From: Bugula neritina
Taxonomy: Eukaryota; Bryozoa; Gymnolaemata; Cheilostomatida; Bugulidae
Assembly: GCA_964035545.1 (NCBI GenBank)
Contig: OZ037766.1
Coordinates: forward strand, 15,057,222-15,077,721
Direction: 5' to 3'
DNA: 20,500 bases
Part shown: piece after piece, positions 12,501 through 18,500 of the stretch
How the letters are laid out: the number at the start of each line of letters is the position of its first letter
How positions within the stretch are numbered: position 1 is the first letter of the stretch
Notes under the pieces: generated by a model
Told to the model about the DNA's origin: nothing
Seen by the model: only the letters and a program-made list of their open reading frames with translations
Databases searched by the model: none
Made by a program: the position numbers and the translations under genes

Positions 12501-15500
12501 CCGTGAGATTCATCATTCAGCGTGAAAGTGAGGCTGCAGTTGGATTACCTGAAAATGAAGCTACTCCAACACACACAGTTTTACTTCTGAATCTACCCAG
12601 AGGAGAGTCCTTCACAGGGTACCAAGGTGGGTATTGTGCTGATTCATATTAGTCACAGGTGAATGGTGATGAGTGTGTGCCTTCATAGTACTTACATATT
12701 ATTTATAAAGTATTTGGTCGCTAGTGTATGATATAGAATACAATATTGTTCATGTTTGTTTACAGATTATCTTTTGTTGTGAATCTGCTGAACATTAAAG
12801 TAGAATAATAAATCTATTTATATTATTTTGCCAGGAGGGAAGTGGAGTTGTGTCCACGTTGATGATCCTAAGTCACCACAGATAAGACTACCATCACTCA
12901 GCAAATGCTTAAAGTTGACCCCCAGTGGTATCATTGAGAAAGTGATGAGACAATTCCTCCCTGTTTCTTCTGACACTACAGCTTGTGATGATGATGACGG
13001 CAATGACATCATGATTATCAAGGTAAGCTGCCACTTCTGTAACCTCACTGACAAATAATGAAATTGTGTCATCAAATGCGGATCTTGCATTCAAGGTTGT
13101 TGAAGACAACTAACTTTTTGATTACAAGTAGCTGTGAATAAAAAAAGTGATTTTTGCTACCATTTGGTTAACACTAAACAAATTTTCTACCTTTTATTAA
13201 CCATGTTTTGATTAATTTGAAATAATTTCACCACGTACATACAAGAAGAGTTTTTTATATTTTATCAATTTTTTGTCTTATGTACTGATTCCAAAATAAG
13301 TCTTTAAATCATACTATTGTTTCAATTGCCAACTGCTCTTTTTTTCTAGGAGGATAATCTTTTTTTTTTGGATTTTGGTGCAAAATAAGTGTTTAAAATC
13401 ACAATAGTTATTGGTGATTGATCAACTGCCTCTAAATAATTCATTTCTTCTAGGAGGGTGATATTCTAGAGGAACAAGTAGCTGCTGAAGAGACTAGAGC
13501 TACTCTAGAGGAACCCGTATCAACTGATAGTGAAGATGCATCATATGATGACATGTTGTTGTTTATTATACAATGTCTTCCAGCTGCAGTCTCTGCTATC
13601 AAAGCAGACTGTCAGTATGACAGAGTGACTCTGTTAAAGAAACTGCTCACCAAAGATAAAGGCTAGTGTCTTATTTAGTCACTCATTGAAATGTAGTTGT
13701 ATTCACAAAGTTGAAACTTAAAAAACCGCTTATTAAAGTTAACAGCTAGTTACTTATGCGCGTGTTTATTCATTTTATGAAAAGCCATTGGTAATTTTAT
13801 AAATCTGCTGAATTTTATTCAATAGTATAGAATTCAATCAGATTATTATAAAATGAAGTGTGAAAATGTCCCAGGTAGTTGCTTTTTTTGAGTAATTTAG
13901 TCAGCTATGGAGGAAATGTCTGAATTTATTATGTTAAATTTCCTCCTTTTTGCCACCAGTTTGAAATATTTCTTAATATTGTTGAAGTATCACACAAAAC
14001 AAATTTTAGCTACAATAACAAACTGTACACTTCAGCCATGTATCCTTCCCATCTGTTTAAATTATAATAATGTTGATGTAAATATTGTGCGTAGTTATGT
14101 ATACTATGCCTATGGTTTTCCTTGTTTAGGTGTCCAGTCCTTGCAATAAAATAGTATGAGTCAGTTTACTTCATTTAGTACACACCAGCAACTTATGACC
14201 TAATATTAAAGTTTGCTCAAAATCAATTGAAATTTACTATACATGGTATTTTATGTGCTGGTTTTAACTACGCATAACAGAAAAGGCTGGGAGGAGATTC
14301 CCCAACATTAAAGCACAGGTCATTGTCATATGCACTTAATATTCTATATGTGCCGGCCGTTACGGTTTTTTTATAACGGTCCGTAACCAAAACTAGCTGA
14401 ATAATTAGGGAAAAACATGGAAAATGAAGCAAAATTAAAAAGAACTTTGATTATTTAGGTGTATTTATTGGTGTTTTACTAGTTTTGGCCAAAAAACCAT
14501 GTTCATTACCAGCTAAATTGTGAAAAATAGCCAAAAACTGAAAATATCCAGTGTGCACTAAATTAAGTAAAATGACCCATATCTTTTCTGTTTTACAGTT
14601 TTTGCTGGTCACTTTTTGAAACACGTCTGTGAACTGTTGAAGAAACAAGAAGAGTTTAGTCCCTCCCACTGGGTTACAGCAGACGCAGCTAAAGCTAGTA
14701 ATATGAAGCAGTCTGAAACTATGAGGTGCATAAGCCTATTTCTAACACCGAAATACATGTGCAATTATTGTGAAACTGTTTGAACCGGTGCCTCTGTTTA
14801 GTTAGTCTCCATTATTGCTGGAGCTATCAATATACAATAAGTTGTATCACTAGGATATGTTGTGTGCCCCATTCATTGTGTAAAATAATTGTTCTACCGG
14901 GATTCGAACCACATACCTTCGGCTTGCAAGCAGGTGAGCTAAATCGTTACACCACAGGGGCTGCTGGGTTAACTCAATACTACAAGTTGTACTTGGGCGG
15001 TTTCATAGTACAAATAAGAATCTTTATTTGATGACAGGCAGTTGAAGCAAGTGTTATCCGGTTGAATTGATTTTAATTAAGGAAGGTACTAAAACATTGA
15101 TTACATTTTTTTAGTTGTAACATAAGCCTAATACCAGAATGTTCTCTAATGTTCTTTTTATTATGTGGCATCAAATATTGAACTTAAAAACTACTTGTCC
15201 ACAATGCACTAGATCGTGTAAATAAATGTTACGTAATATTGTGTTTACTGTTTTGGCTGCGGTTGAAACTAATAATTGATTGGATGAGAGCACACACAAA
15301 ATCTCAACAAAGGTAGGATAATTTCTGCTGGAATATATGTTTTTATAAATGCATGCTTATAAACAATGTAAGCAATGCATCTGTGATGAATCAAACTTAT
15401 TTTGGTTTATTTAGACATTCTCTGGCAAATTCATTGGAGAGAAATTTTGCACCTGCGATGGCTGCTGTCATCTCATTCATTGATGTCAGACAAAACCTGG

Positions 15501-18500
15501 TAATTCTGAGTCGACCATCGTCCCATATATCTTCTGACCTCACTTCTCTCTGGCTACAGATATTTGAACAAGCTCACAAACTGGGACTGAAGTTCAGTCA
15601 TATAATTACAGAAAATTTCAACACTAATCAAGCTGTATGTAAAAAGTTATAGTAAAAATACAACACACAGTAATAAAGTTGATATATCTAATGATGCTGA
15701 AATTTGATTAAAGAGACCTGCAGCATTGCCAAAAATATTAGAACAAGAAAACTAAATTTTATAATTGTTTTTGCAACATTTCTGTCTGATATACACTTTT
15801 TAGGTCATTGTCTTCATTTGTGTTCCATTATGTTTTATATTAGTACCTCTATGCCTAATGTCTTTAAACAAATGGCAAGTCTCAATGAATTCTAGGACTA
15901 ATATTTATTGAAAAATGTCAATTGCCATGAAAATAAAAGAATGAAAAAGCACAGTGTGAATGATAAAGTTCTAAAACTAGCATTTTGTTTTGTAGGTCTT
16001 ACCTCAGCAGTATAGAATCCAAGAAAATGGTAATACACTCTGCAACAATGTGCCAGCCCAATTACCTTTTTCATGGATTGTGAAAGACACCATTGACCGC
16101 TTCATTAATGCTGTTGCCAATATAAAAACTGGTGAGTCAATTTAATAGCTAAACATATATTAGAACTGATTATTTGCGGCAAATATTATTTTCATTTTGT
16201 TTTACTGTTAGTTTCTCGTGTTCTGATTACTTACATTTGCCTATCTAATACTTGTATCTTAAAAACCTGAGAATATAAGCACTAAAGCAGATAAGGTTGC
16301 ACTGTTGACTTGGAGAGAAATTGCATTGCTGGTACTTTGTAAATTATGTTTAAAAGTAGCAACCTTAACTTTCATCAAAAAAGCAGAGTGATTCAATATT
16401 TTCTGCAGAGGTTGCAAGAGGGGAGGGGGAGAGGGGAGTCTCCCACTCAACTAATTGGAATCTATCACTTTATTGCCTTAATGTTAGTATTTTTATTCTA
16501 GGCAGCCCGTAATGTACTTAATGCATTTATTTTTGCTTTAAAAAGTCAACACCATGAATCATTTTTTAATTTCCTAAAGAAAAGAAAATTCTTGAATCAT
16601 ACTTAAATGATTATATTGAAAAAGGTTTTTTGCGGTAAGCTCCATTATCCTTTGCCAAGCAACTCTCTCTTTCTAGTGACTTTCTGGATATAAATTAAGT
16701 TTCTTAGCTTAATTTCTGTAAGAAATAAAAGCTTGTGATATTTCTTTAAGTATCTGTAATATCTGCTACCAGTGCTGCTAGTTTTCATTCTATAGACATT
16801 ACTTTGATCATTTCAGTCTAGCTATTCACATTTACTGCTGAATGATTCTTGAACAGTCATACAGTTAAACCATAGATAGCTAATGGCTGCAATGTGTTAT
16901 TTACTCTCTGGAAATAACATTTTTCCTGCTGAAGACATTGACATAAGTAATTACAGAGCTCTAGTTATGTGATTGAACATCCTACACTTGTTTAACAGGT
17001 TCAAAGCAAGGGGGATAACTCATCATTTTATTCAGATTCACTAATGTAAGCTAAGTGTAGGAGGGATCATAATTTATTTCAAGTCTAGCCTGCTATTGAA
17101 AACTTATTTTAAAAAGTTCAATTTTTTTAGAGGCTGGCATGGAGTCTTTAATTCAACAATTCAAGATGTCTCCGATTGGAAAGGTTTTCGTAACAGAGAA
17201 ACACACAAAAGTGCGCATCGAGCTGCTAGATTATTACCTTGTGGATTTTGTCTACATGGTGCATCCTTGTACCAACTCACATGAGCACAAGGTATTTCAC
17301 TGTTGTCTATTTCTGCATAAATTTCTATTGGACTCGTGAAGAACTTTTCATTTTCTCCTCTGTTATATATATTATTTATTTATTTTGCAACAAAGGTGAC
17401 ACAGGTAGTGTTTATACCTAGTAAGCAAATAGGCAGTTTCTTTTTTAATTACAACTGATAAAACAAGTTTTTTTCTTATATTTTAAATTATTCAAAAGTT
17501 AGAGTGGGCTATTTGAAATTTTAAAGCTGTCTATAATAAGTGTATCCTGATGACTTAGGTTTAGTTTGCGTAACTTCCTATTTTTATTGTACTTATGGAT
17601 TATTAATTTGCAAATACTTCTCAAATTTTGAACACATATTCACATTGATAGGTGCAGCTTTATCAACAATAACTCTTTTTTGTTTTGTAAGAATAACGGA
17701 TAACTTGGGAACCTCATCAATCTTCAGTATACAGTAATTTGTTAAATTTGTGAAACTTGTGTATTGAAATTTAAAGGGAAATAAGAAAAATAAAAGCTGC
17801 CACAATCTGTTGAATTCATCCAATTCAGTAATACTATTCTATCAATAACAAATATTTACTAATAATTGTGTGAATAATCAAATTTGGAAATAGTCTTACA
17901 AATTTGAAGGTTGTAGTATTCAAATGTAGTTCCTATGATGTAGATTGTTGGCCTCTACTTGATGACCAGCATTCAAAAAAGTGTATTTGGTGACATCAGT
18001 CTGGTGCACGTCAACGTGGCCTACAGACAACAGAAGGCTATGTTTGAGAATCTCTCTGCAGTCTTTGCATTGCTTGAAAAAGATGATGATGTCATTTCTT
18101 TAGTGGAAAAACAAGTAGAATTCATAATCAAAGAAGGAAAGGAGCTTGTGGTATGTTTTGATAAACAGTGCTGTGGTTTTTGTGCATGTTGATGCTTTGA
18201 TGAGCTATTGGAAAGAGCTATTGATTTGTATTGTTAAAAATGTTGATATAATTCTTGTAGCCATGTGACTTTCTTGCTCTGAACTGTTTACTCACCTCCT
18301 TGTGGGAGGTAAAAGCTAATGAACTGACTTCAAACCCTGAATCTTGGGTTAAAAACGTAGAGCAATGTAAGATGATAACTTTGCAAATTCTCCACTCCAA
18401 AGAAGATGAGAATAAAGAATACATAGCTGAGTGCAGGTGAGAGAAAGAGTTTCATCTGCATAACATACATGACCTTTATAATTTTTCAGTTGTTATAAAA

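Noticed and set aside
12818-13109. Minus-strand open frames opposite exon 32
   Set aside because: Shadows of the coding strand; the plus-strand frame has the family signature GGKWSCVHVDD.
13907-14149. 80-codon methionine-started open frame in intron 33
   Set aside because: Hydrophobic AT-driven frame with no recognisable motif; inside an intron whose ends are set by phase.
14890-14970. A functional tRNA gene on the minus strand
   Set aside because: Acceptor and T stems do not pair, and the anticodon stem is imperfect whichever loop is chosen; only the internal promoter boxes are good.
17096-17284. Alternative frame over exon 37 (GWHGVFNSTIQD...)
   Set aside because: Out of phase with exon 36, and it lacks the conserved MSPIGKVF and DYYLVDF segments.
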